Shown one piece after another: positions 1 to 5,254 of a stretch of 5,254 bases of DNA. Source of the DNA: an uncultured Collinsella sp. (GTDB lineage: Bacteria; Actinomycetota; Coriobacteriia; Coriobacteriales; Coriobacteriaceae). A program made the translations under genes and the position numbers. Positions within the stretch are counted from its first letter, which is position 1. Each line of letters begins with the position of its first letter. The DNA is taken from contig CABURV010000098.1 in assembly GCA_902494035.1 (NCBI GenBank), forward strand, positions 1 to 5,254. The letters run 5' to 3'. The notes under the pieces are model-generated. The model ran no database searches. It saw nothing but the letters and a program-made list of their open reading frames with translations, and was not told the DNA's origin.

Positions 1-332
1 CAGGCGTCATCGGGCAAGCCCTGGGAAAACTCTTGTGCATGCTGCACCAATGCCGCCTCGGATGTGCCCATATCCATGAGCATGTACGGCGAGGATCCAA
101 CCGAAGTATGGAAGAAATGCAGGTGCGCATCGTGGAAACCGGGGCAGATGAATTGCTCACCGTAGTCGACAACTGGCACGGCGGCAGGGGCGGCGGCAAT
201 CACGTCATCGGGCGCACCGACCGCGACGATGCGATCGCCTGCAATGGCAATCGCCAGCTCGCGGGCGGCATCGATGCCGTCTTGCGCGGTAAAAACGTTC
301 TTGGAGCGGATAATCCGATCGATATGCTGCAT
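1..332 (-). CDS. Amidohydrolase (amidohydrolase_3 / YtcJ-like), N-terminal part, cut by window edge
   Basis: This is the N-terminal 110 residues of a metal-dependent amidohydrolase; the rest lies beyond the left edge. I translated it from the reverse strand. It opens with a small beta-rich segment typical of the family (RIIRSKNVFT, then IAIAGDRIVAVG at about 29-39) and reaches PGFHDAHLHF at about 64-73, which contains the HxH pair that binds catalytic metal. The following stretch, ending GLPDDA, matches the layout of amidohydrolase_3 proteins, which usually run to about 500-550 residues and hydrolyse C-N bonds of N-acyl, cyclic amide or similar substrates. The substrate here cannot be told. 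Three in-frame ATGs lie at 344, 338 and 332; I chose 332 because a weak GGGGA lies 5 bases before it, but 344 is possible. It diverges from the M20 peptidase gene across a gap of 168 bases. Confidence 0.85.
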   Translation of the reverse strand, partial: MQHIDRIIRSKNVFTAQDGIDAARELAIAIAGDRIVAVGAPDDVIAAAPAAVPVVDYGEQFICPGFHDAHLHFFHTSVGSSPYMLMDMGTSEAALVQHAQEFSQGLPDDA

Positions 333-419
333 GGGCATCCCCATCTCTGGCAGGAAATACAACAACCCCGAGTGTACTCCCCCGCCCTTGCAACAAAACC
401 CCAGGCGGCAAATGGCAAC

Positions 420-467
420 TTTACCAGCCCTAGCGGCAGGTGGCATACTTGGATAAGCCTGTATGAT
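420..467 (+). promoter_or_regulatory. Possible promoter for the M20 peptidase gene
   Basis: The gap between the two divergent hydrolase genes must hold promoters for both. On the plus strand TATGAT at 462-467 matches the -10 consensus at five of six bases but has no good -35 at standard distance. An alternative pair is TTTACC (420-425) with CATACT (444-449), spaced 18, each four of six. Neither is strong, and I found no convincing promoter for the leftward gene. Confidence 0.25.
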
Positions 468-484
468 TTTGCGATCGACCCAGC

Positions 485-490
485 AAGGAG
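485..490 (+). promoter_or_regulatory. Ribosome binding site AAGGAG fixing the M20 peptidase start
   Basis: AAGGAG lies 10 bases before the ATG at 501. It is the reason for choosing this start over the in-frame ATG at 33, which would add 156 residues read antisense through the divergent amidohydrolase gene. Confidence 0.8.
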
Positions 491-500
491 CAAATCGACC

Positions 501-1964
501 ATGACGAAGACCAAGGCACAGCAGATTATGGCGGCGACCGAGGCTCGCGCGGCTGACGACGTCACCGCGGCCATCCAAGATATCGCTACCGAGTTTGAAC
601 CATATATCATCAAGCAGCGCCGGCACTTCCATAAGCACCCGGAGCTGAGCCTCGCCGAGGAGCGCACGACCTCCGACATCGCCAACCAGCTCGACGCCAT
701 GAATATCCCCTACGAGCGTCCCCTTAAGACGGGCCTGGTGGCAACGCTTCGCGGCACCGCGCCCGACGCCTATCGCGAGGACGGCACGCCACGCCGCCGC
801 ATCCTGCTGCGCGCCGATATCGACGCCCTGCCCGTTACCGAGCAGACTGGCGAGGAGTTCGCCAGCGTCAACGAGGGCTGTATGCACGCCTGCGGCCACG
901 ACTGCCATATCGCCATGATGCTCGGAACGCTGCAAATCCTGCGCCATATGACCGACGACATCCACGGCGAAGTCCGCATCGTATTCCAGCCCAGCGAGGA
1001 AAACGGCCAGGGCGCTAAGCTCATGATCGGCACGGGTGTGCTCGACGGCGTCGACGGCGCCTACGCCGCGCACATCTGGAGCGAGATCGATGCCGGCACC
1101 GTGAGCTGCGAGCCCGGCCCGCGCATGGCCAATACCGACTGGTTCCGCATCGACGTCCGCGGCACCTCGTGCCATGGCGCCATGCCCCAGCGAGGTCACG
1201 ACGCCGTCATGGTTGCCGCCGAGATCGTCAACGCCCTGCAAACCATTGTTTCGCGCGAAATCAGCCCCTACGAGCCGGCCGTCATCACCGTCGGCGAGCT
1301 GCACGGCGGCACCGCGCGCAACGTTATCGCCGGCACGGCCTACCTCGCCGGCACAGTGCGCACCTACGGCGATTCGACCCACGAGGAAATGCCGGAGCTC
1401 ATGCGCCGCATCGTGGAGCATACCGCGGCAGCTCTGGGCGCCGAGGCAGAGCTCACCGACTACACCATCGCCAACTACAAGGTCGAAAACGACGCCGCCT
1501 CGAGCGAGCGCTGCCGTCAGGCTGTAATCAAGTGCCTGGGCCCCACCGGCCAAGGCCATTATCGCGGCACACTCTCGGGTGAGGATTTTTCGGAGTACCT
1601 GCGCCGCGTACCGGGCGTGCTCGCCTTTGTTGGCACGCGCAACCCCCAGATTGGCGCCACGTACGCCCAACATTCTTGCTTCTACAAGATTGACGAGTCG
1701 GTACTGGCCAAGGGCTCCATGGTGGCCGCCCAATATGCCATCGACTTTTTGGCCGAGCCCACACAAGAAGAGCTCGACGGCCCCACGATTGCCGCGGTCG
1801 CCGAGACCAATCCCGACCTGGCAGCCAAACTGCGCTCTGCCAAGGCCACGGCCGCCGAGGCCCGCGACGCCATGCACGATGCCCGCACCGCCCGACACGC
1901 CGCAATCAAGGGCATCCACGACGCTCGCGCCGCCGCCCGCCGCGAGGAGAAGCGCGGCGAGTAG
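501..1964 (+). CDS. M20D-family metallopeptidase / N-acyl amino acid amidohydrolase
   Basis: This 487-residue cytosolic enzyme belongs to the M20D group (hippurate hydrolase, IAA-amino acid hydrolase, N-acyl-L-amino acid amidohydrolase), which cleaves N-acyl or N-aryl amide bonds with a di-metal centre. Visible motifs in order are RRHFHKHPELS (40-50), RADIDALP (104-111), HACGHDCH (129-136), FQPSEE (162-167), AAHIWS (189-194), the lid/dimerisation segment around CHGAMPQRGHDA (224-235), TARNVIAG (271-278) and AQHSCFY (389-395). By family comparison Cys131, His133, Glu167, His191 and His391 are the expected metal ligands and Glu166 the catalytic base; all are present. The domain ends near residue 417 (YAIDFL), so the protein is about 70 residues longer than the usual 380-400. 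The extra tail (about 421-487) is Ala/Arg-rich and probably helical, with HDAR at 459-462 and again at 473-476. Start at 501 is set by AAGGAG. The substrate is not determinable, and no signal peptide is seen. Confidence 0.93.
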   Translation: MTKTKAQQIMAATEARAADDVTAAIQDIATEFEPYIIKQRRHFHKHPELSLAEERTTSDIANQLDAMNIPYERPLKTGLVATLRGTAPDAYREDGTPRRRILLRADIDALPVTEQTGEEFASVNEGCMHACGHDCHIAMMLGTLQILRHMTDDIHGEVRIVFQPSEENGQGAKLMIGTGVLDGVDGAYAAHIWSEIDAGTVSCEPGPRMANTDWFRIDVRGTSCHGAMPQRGHDAVMVAAEIVNALQTIVSREISPYEPAVITVGELHGGTARNVIAGTAYLAGTVRTYGDSTHEEMPELMRRIVEHTAAALGAEAELTDYTIANYKVENDAASSERCRQAVIKCLGPTGQGHYRGTLSGEDFSEYLRRVPGVLAFVGTRNPQIGATYAQHSCFYKIDESVLAKGSMVAAQYAIDFLAEPTQEELDGPTIAAVAETNPDLAAKLRSAKATAAEARDAMHDARTARHAAIKGIHDARAAARREEKRGE

Positions 1965-2008
1965 TCGATCCACGACCATCTCGCAGTCATAGCCGCATCG
2001 CGATATCA

Positions 2009-2046
2009 AAGCGGGGGCGGACGCTTCGGCACGTCCGCCCCCGCTT
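2009..2046. terminator. Bidirectional intrinsic terminator between convergent genes
   Basis: A perfect 15-bp stem pairs 2009-2023 with 2032-2046 around an 8-base loop containing TTCG. The core is GCGGGGGCGGACG and its complement. The flanks are T-rich on both sides: TATTTGT follows on the plus strand, and TTTGATAT follows on the minus strand. It sits 45 bases after the M20 stop and 59 bases after the stop of the convergent zinc-ribbon gene, so it probably ends both transcripts. The T-tracts are short and imperfect. Confidence 0.85.
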
Positions 2047-2104
2047 ATTTGTCAAGCGCTATTTCTACCGTTTCTACCCCGTCCCCAAATGGCAGGTGGC
2101 AGGG

Positions 2105-3409
2105 TTACTCGTCCTGCGGGTCCTCGTCGGAGCTTGGCGCAGGCTCGGGCTCAGGTGCAGGCTCGGGCTCCGGTTCCGGCATGGGCGCGGGCTCGGGCTC
2201 AGGCACGGGCGCGGGCTCAGGCTCAGGCTCAGGCTCAGGCACGGGCTCGGGCTCGGGCGCAGGCGCCGGCGCCGCAGCGGAATCGGATACGGGCGCTGCG
2301 TCGGCGCTAAAACCAGCCGGAGCAGACTTCTTCTCAAACGGCAGCACAAAAGTCAGGACGTCGTCCTTGTCCTCGTCGGCCCACTCGCTTGCGTAGCGCG
2401 CAACCCAATAGCCAACGGCACGGTGCTTGAGCATCTTACCAAAGACCGTGAGGAATACCGTGACAAACGCCGTCAGCACCAAGAACAATACGAGCGTGAT
2501 GCCACCGCCGGTAACAAGCGCCTCAATAGCCGTAGGACGGTAGTAGTAGCTATACATACCGACAGAGGCAATGGTGCCAAAGACGAACGTCAGGATCCAG
2601 GTGACAACGTTGGCGACCAGGCCCGTCAAAAACTCGGGAAGGAACGAAGCGCAGAACAGTTTGGTCTTGTTGTGCTTAAAGGCCGCCCAGACCTTATCGA
2701 GCGAAAACGCGCTCTCGACACGACCGGTCACCGCAAAGTGCATCACGGCAATGTCGGCGAACATCTTAAAGAAGACCCCCAAGACCGCCGTGGCAATCAT
2801 AGCCAGGACAAGCAGACCAAGCGAGCCGAACAGCGCTGCCTCGAGTGCATAAGAGCCGTAATACGAATACGAGCCCGCGGTGCCAATTACCACGCTCTCC
2901 ACCAGCGAAAGCACTACACCGATAACGGGAATGGCAGCGATAACCTCGAGCACGACCGAGATAACGCTCGAAAAGACTCCGAGGCCAAACGACGTGGAAC
3001 GCATGAGTGGACGATCCATACCGTCATCAACCTTGAGCGACAGATCGCGACCCCACTCAATACCAAAGCCGGAACCACACACGCTCGCAATGCAAGCTGC
3101 CAAAAAGCCGATGGCAGCCGCGATACCGCCGATAACGGGAATGAACAGCACGAGCACCGACACAACACAAATCAGCGCCGGCAAAAAGGCGATCTGGCAC
3201 ACGCGCTGCAGCACGCCCGGCGTCTTGGTCATGTCCTCAAACGCCTGAGCCACACAGCCCTTGGACGCATTCGCCACGGGCGGTTGCGGAACAAACTGCT
3301 GGGGCTGACCCTGAGGGGCAGAGGCTGCGGCACCGGCATTGGGGGCACCACACGCACCACAGAACTTATCGTTGTCGCCCATGGGGGCACCACACTGCGA
3401 ACAGAACAT
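2105..3409 (-). CDS. Zinc-ribbon, DUF4013-like multi-pass membrane protein with Pro-Glu tail
   Basis: The 434-residue product has three parts. Residues 3-20 form a zinc ribbon of the CxxC-10-CxxC type (Cys3, Cys6, Cys17, Cys20). An Ala/Gln/Pro linker runs to about 48. A membrane region spans about 70-326, with hydrophobic stretches near 71-91, 92-112, 141-158, 159-178, 190-217, 257-285 and 300-325, giving six or seven segments. The order of loops, including GRDLSLKVDDGMDRPLMRS (120-138) and FADIAVMHFAVTGRVESAF (217-235), resembles DUF4013 membrane proteins of unknown function; that assignment is from recall. The tail (about 378-434) is a run of PEPEP/PAPEP ending in an acidic SSDEDPQDE. The start at 3409 is preferred because GAAGGG lies 9 bases before it; ATG 3418 would leave no spacing, and ATG 3505 would prepend a sequence unlike the family. 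The function is unknown. The gene converges with the M20 gene and lies 150 bases downstream of the YitT gene. Confidence 0.87.
   Translation of the reverse strand: MFCSQCGAPMGDNDKFCGACGAPNAGAAASAPQGQPQQFVPQPPVANASKGCVAQAFEDMTKTPGVLQRVCQIAFLPALICVVSVLVLFIPVIGGIAAAIGFLAACIASVCGSGFGIEWGRDLSLKVDDGMDRPLMRSTSFGLGVFSSVISVVLEVIAAIPVIGVVLSLVESVVIGTAGSYSYYGSYALEAALFGSLGLLVLAMIATAVLGVFFKMFADIAVMHFAVTGRVESAFSLDKVWAAFKHNKTKLFCASFLPEFLTGLVANVVTWILTFVFGTIASVGMYSYYYRPTAIEALVTGGGITLVLFLVLTAFVTVFLTVFGKMLKHRAVGYWVARYASEWADEDKDDVLTFVLPFEKKSAPAGFSADAAPVSDSAAAPAPAPEPEPVPEPEPEPEPAPVPEPEPAPMPEPEPEPAPEPEPAPSSDEDPQDE
2135..2272 (-). repeat. Hexanucleotide repeat tract encoding the Pro-Glu/Pro-Ala tail
   Basis: About 23 degenerate six-base units (plus strand GGCTCG, GGCTCA, GGCGCG, GGCACG) encode Glu-Pro, Ala-Pro or Val-Pro dipeptides at residues 380-425. 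Four identical GGCTCA units lie in a row at 2214-2237. Unit gain or loss would keep the reading frame, so tail length may vary between strains. Confidence 0.9.
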
Positions 3410-3418
3410 CGAGATCAT

Positions 3419-3424
3419 CCCTTC
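3419..3424 (-). promoter_or_regulatory. Ribosome binding site GAAGGG of the zinc-ribbon gene
   Basis: GAAGGG (plus-strand CCCTTC) lies 9 bases before the ATG at 3409 and directly abuts the other candidate ATG at 3418. The spacing favours 3409, which also begins the protein two residues before the first zinc-ribbon cysteine. Confidence 0.65.
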
Positions 3425-3470
3425 GTATCTTGAGCGAATCATCTGGATCGCAAACGATGTCTTTGGCATC

Positions 3471-3502
3471 ATTATCACCCAATGTGGGGACAAATACTCC
3501 AA
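3471..3502 (-). promoter_or_regulatory. Weak promoter candidate for the zinc-ribbon gene
   Basis: On the minus strand GATAAT (3471-3476) matches the -10 consensus at five of six bases. The best upstream hexamer is TTGGAG (3497-3502), but the spacing of 20 is too long for a standard promoter. A transcript from here would have a leader of about 55 bases. Read-through from the YitT gene is an alternative. Confidence 0.25.
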
Positions 3503-3559
3503 CATGACGCATTTGCAATGCGCAGGGCACTATTCGATTGTTTGATAAGCTCGACCGCG

Positions 3560-4582
3560 TTAGTTCGTTCCGCGGAAACCCTTGCCGACGATCTCGGAGC
3601 TGTCGACAATCGTGATAAAGGCACCCGGATCGATCTCGCGCGCGTAGCGACGCAGTTGCACGGCCTCGCGACGGCTCAGCACGCTCATAATCACCGTCAC
3701 GCACTTGCCCGAGAAAGCACCGTAGCCGCGGCTGATAGTCGCCGTACGGTTGAGATGCTTGACGATAAACTCCTCGACCTTAAGGGGCTCGGAACAAATG
3801 ACCGTGCAGACCTTACGAAGGTGAATGCTCTCAATGGCTTTGTCGACCACAAGCGTCTTGGCAAACAGGCCGAGTACGCAATACAGACCGACGCGCGGAC
3901 CGTACAAGAAGGCCGCGATGGTCACGATGCCGATATCGACCAACAGCAGGGCGCGGCCAATCTCGAGCGTCGTGCGACGTTTGAGGATCATGGCAAGAAT
4001 GTCCGTGCCGCCCGTTGAGGCTCCGATATCAAAGACGATAGCGCTGCCGAGCGCCGGCAGAATCACGGCAAAGCACAGGTCGAGCCACATATCGCCCGTC
4101 ATCGAGACATCGGTCGGAATAAAGAACTCAAACAGCGAAACATAGGCGGACAGCGCAAACGAGGCAAAGACACTCCACAGGATTGCCTTGCGCTCCAAAA
4201 AGATAAAGCCCAGGATGACGAGCACCGCATTGATAATCCACATAAAAACGCCGACGGGCAGGGTCGGGAACAGCGTGGACAGAATGACCGACACGCCCGA
4301 GGTGCCGCCAAAAGCAAAGTGATTAGGTGTTTTAAACGCAACGATGGCAAAGGCCGTGAGGATCAGGCCCAGATTGAGCTCGGCGAAAAAGCGCGGGAAG
4401 CCTGGCTCCTGGCTGCGCTTTTGGCCGGCACGCTCGCCGCGCTCGATATCGGTGCGATCGACCACGCGCTCCATCGGCACCACGGGAGGACGATGTACCT
4501 CCTCGGCAGCTCGCGATGCCGCCTCTGCCGCGGCAGCCTCAATCGCCCACGCCTGGCTTTCTGTTTCGTGCTCGTCAGCCAT
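3560..4582 (-). CDS. YitT family membrane protein (DUF161 + DUF2179)
   Basis: The 340-residue product belongs to the YitT/YpjC family of integral membrane proteins, widespread in Firmicutes and Actinobacteria and of unproven molecular function. The membrane half runs from about 68 to 246, with hydrophobic segments near 70-84, 96-104, 110-128, 133-153, 167-185 and 213-245. Family hallmarks are FGGTSGVSVIL (91-101) and DIGASTGGTDILAMIL (185-200). The C-terminal DUF2179 soluble domain, about 254-338, includes the RGYGAFSGK turn (285-293), an IMSVLSRREAVQLRRY segment (298-313) and the typical ending SSEIVGKGF (328-336). Residues 1-60 are an extra Ala/Glu/Arg-rich segment before the first membrane helix; most relatives are about 280-300 residues. 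The start is supported by GAGGGG 8 bases upstream; ATG 4474 (residue 37) has no good ribosome site. The gene follows the Asp23 gene after a terminator-filled gap. Confidence 0.92.
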   Translation of the reverse strand: MADEHETESQAWAIEAAAAEAASRAAEEVHRPPVVPMERVVDRTDIERGERAGQKRSQEPGFPRFFAELNLGLILTAFAIVAFKTPNHFAFGGTSGVSVILSTLFPTLPVGVFMWIINAVLVILGFIFLERKAILWSVFASFALSAYVSLFEFFIPTDVSMTGDMWLDLCFAVILPALGSAIVFDIGASTGGTDILAMILKRRTTLEIGRALLLVDIGIVTIAAFLYGPRVGLYCVLGLFAKTLVVDKAIESIHLRKVCTVICSEPLKVEEFIVKHLNRTATISRGYGAFSGKCVTVIMSVLSRREAVQLRRYAREIDPGAFITIVDSSEIVGKGFRGTN

Positions 4583-4590
4583 TACGGCAA

Positions 4591-4596
4591 CCCCTC
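4591..4596 (-). promoter_or_regulatory. Ribosome binding site GAGGGG of the YitT gene
   Basis: GAGGGG (plus-strand CCCCTC) lies 8 bases before the ATG at 4582. It supports the long form of the protein with its charged N-terminal extension. Confidence 0.75.
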
Positions 4597-4622
4597 GTTA
4601 ACAATTTGGAAACAATGCGCCC

Positions 4623-4653
4623 ATTAGGGTAACGCGGAACGCGACGATTGCAA
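4623..4653 (-). promoter_or_regulatory. Weak promoter candidate for the YitT gene
   Basis: On the minus strand TTGCAA (4648-4653) is followed after 19 bases by CCTAAT (4623-4628), each four of six to consensus. The spacing is slightly long. It lies between the two copies of the direct repeat and overlaps the distal one at its upstream end. Confidence 0.25.
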
Positions 4654-4671
4654 CCCCTAGTTAGACGAGCG

Positions 4672-4694
4672 GTATGCCTACATCGGGGGCATAC
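4672..4694. other. Hairpin (7-bp perfect inverted repeat) between Asp23 and YitT genes
   Basis: GTATGCC at 4672-4678 pairs perfectly with GGCATAC at 4688-4694 around a 9-base loop. No T-tract follows on either strand, so it is not a clear terminator. It could be a regulator operator upstream of the YitT gene or incidental. Confidence 0.45.
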
Positions 4695-4698
4695 AAAT

Positions 4699-4736
4699 AA
4701 CGGCCGGCCGCACATACATCCGTGCGACCGGCCGTT
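4699..4736 (-). terminator. GC-rich intrinsic terminator after the Asp23 gene
   Basis: 4699-4713 pairs with 4722-4736: fourteen base pairs with a single C/A mismatch at 4708/4727, around an 8-base loop. The stem core is CGGCCGG with its complement. On the minus strand it is followed by TTATTTGTAT, a T-rich run, so it ends transcription from the Asp23 gene. It lies about 50 bases beyond that gene's stop codon. Confidence 0.85.
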
Positions 4737-4755
4737 TGACGTTTTCGCAGATAAA

Positions 4756-4788
4756 ACCTGCCAAAATAAACATCCCTTTTTGGTAGGT
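4756..4788 (-). terminator. First hairpin directly at the Asp23 stop codon, terminator-like
   Basis: ACCTGCCAAAA (4756-4766) pairs with the complement at 4778-4788 with one mismatch, leaving an 11-base loop. On the minus strand the stem begins within the stop codon and is followed by TTTATC. It is A/T-rich and weaker than the hairpin at 4699-4736, so it probably acts as the first of two tandem terminators. Confidence 0.55.
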
Positions 4789-5254
4789 TACTCGTGCTGG
4801 TTGGTACGGTGCTCGTACTCCTCGGGGGTGATGACATCCTCGATGCGCAGGTTGACGCCTGCCGCCTCAAGGCCGGTCATCGCAGCCAGACGCTCGGTCA
4901 CGCGCGCCTTAACGTCGTCGAAAATCGCGGGCGCGTAGGCGCCGTACTCGATAATGACGGAAATGTTGACGACCACACGGTTGTCATCGGTGACCTCGAC
5001 CGTCACGCCCTTGGTCAGATTCTCGGCACCGAACTGCTCCTGCACAAAGTGCATGAGGTTGCCCTTCATGCCCAGGACGTGCGGTACCTCGCGGGTGGCC
5101 ATGGCGACGATCTTCTCGATCACACCGTTGGAATAGGTCAGCGAATCCTCGGACTCGTCCGCTTCCTCATCATCCTCGTCCGCATCGTCGGCGGGTTCGG
5201 CCTCGACGAGTACCTCGTCCTCGAGCGTTACGTCCTCGGCCTCGGCGGCGACGG
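4788..5254 (-). CDS. Asp23/Gls24 family envelope stress protein, 5' end beyond window
   Basis: The visible 154 residues form a complete Asp23/Gls24 domain after an acidic leader. The domain begins near LTYSNGVIEKIVAMATREVPHVLGM and continues through VTVEVTDDNRVVVNISVIIEYGAYAPAIFDDVKARV, the family's beta-strand and helix pattern, ending EDVITPEEYEHRTNQHE. Members are small cytosolic proteins linked to cell-envelope stress and membrane anchoring in Gram-positive bacteria. A GTG at 5123 could be mistaken for the start, but the frame stays open upstream to the window edge, the domain starts about six residues before that codon, and no ribosome site is seen there. The preceding visible residues are strongly acidic (EPADDADEDDEEADESEDS) with no in-frame ATG, so the true start lies to the right of 5254. 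Two hairpins follow the stop codon, so the gene probably ends its transcript. Confidence 0.9.
   Translation of the reverse strand, partial: VAAEAEDVTLEDEVLVEAEPADDADEDDEEADESEDSLTYSNGVIEKIVAMATREVPHVLGMKGNLMHFVQEQFGAENLTKGVTVEVTDDNRVVVNISVIIEYGAYAPAIFDDVKARVTERLAAMTGLEAAGVNLRIEDVITPEEYEHRTNQHE

Larger units (their letters stand above)
4587..4663 (-). repeat. Pair of 14-nt direct repeats upstream of the YitT gene
   Basis: On the minus strand TAACNAGGGGTTGC occurs at 4587-4600 and again at 4650-4663, with 13 of 14 bases identical and start points exactly 63 bases apart. The copy next to the gene contains its ribosome binding site; the distal copy has no gene attached. It may be a short duplication or a regulator half-site pair. 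Confidence 0.6.

Noticed and set aside
205..700. Minus-strand open frames at 205-411 and 200-700
   Set aside because: They are in other frames than the amidohydrolase, whose HxH-containing frame is the only one with family motifs, and the longer one also overlaps the M20 coding region antisense.
2074..2349. The Pro-Glu hexamer tract as a CRISPR array or tandem non-coding repeat
   Set aside because: The units are six bases without spacers and encode an in-frame Pro-Glu/Pro-Ala tail with codon-like degeneracy.
2096..3433. A 445-residue open frame on the plus strand, opposite the zinc-ribbon gene
   Set aside because: It is Arg/His-rich with no recognisable domain, begins in the complement of the Pro-Glu repeat and has no ribosome site. 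The minus-strand frame has a zinc ribbon and coherent membrane segments, so the plus-strand frame is a shadow of a GC-rich gene.
3508..3522. A 6-bp hairpin (CGCATT / AATGCG) between the YitT and zinc-ribbon genes as a terminator
   Set aside because: The stem is short with a 3-base loop and has no T-tract on either strand, so it does not qualify as an intrinsic terminator.
3482..4018. A 178-residue open frame on the plus strand, opposite the YitT gene
   Set aside because: It lies antisense to conserved YitT and DUF2179 sequence, shows no domain and starts in the intergenic gap without a ribosome site.
4319..4627. A plus-strand open frame with a GGGAGGA-like motif near 4484
   Set aside because: The motif is the complement of codons in the YitT N-terminal extension, and the encoded peptide has no coherent features.

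Overview
The window is a GC-rich bacterial chromosome segment with short intergenic gaps. The gene content points to a monoderm bacterium: a YitT-type membrane protein, an Asp23/Gls24-family protein, and a zinc-ribbon membrane protein with a Pro-Glu tail. Together with the codon bias this suggests an actinobacterial gut anaerobe of the Coriobacteriia, possibly Collinsella. That placement is inference from style and content; no marker gene is present.

Layout. Positions 1-332 (minus) hold the N-terminal third or less of a metal-dependent amidohydrolase that runs off the left edge. Diverging from it, 501-1964 (plus) encodes a complete M20D-type peptidase/amidohydrolase with all metal ligands and an unusual Ala/Arg-rich C-terminal extension. 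A strong GC-rich hairpin at 2009-2046 separates it from a convergent gene at 2105-3409 (minus), a zinc-ribbon, multi-pass membrane protein resembling DUF4013 that ends in a long Pro-Glu/Pro-Ala tail. Upstream of that on the same strand is a YitT-family membrane protein with a DUF2179 C-terminal domain (3560-4582). A 205-base gap at 4583-4787 then holds three hairpins in a row and a spaced 14-nt direct repeat. At the right edge is an Asp23/Gls24 protein (4788 to the window end, minus) whose 5' end lies outside the window.

How the genes relate. The two left-hand hydrolases are divergent and may share a control region; both families hydrolyse amide or related bonds with metal centres, so a joint role in scavenging N-acyl or amide compounds is possible but unproven. 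The three right-hand genes share a strand. The Asp23 gene has its own terminators, and YitT and the zinc-ribbon gene are 150 bases apart with no clear terminator between them. I see no mobile element, RNA gene, CRISPR array or defence system, and nothing that amounts to a clear new multi-gene system. The most distinctive feature is that all four genes with visible termini carry a low-complexity or charged tail outside the conserved domain.
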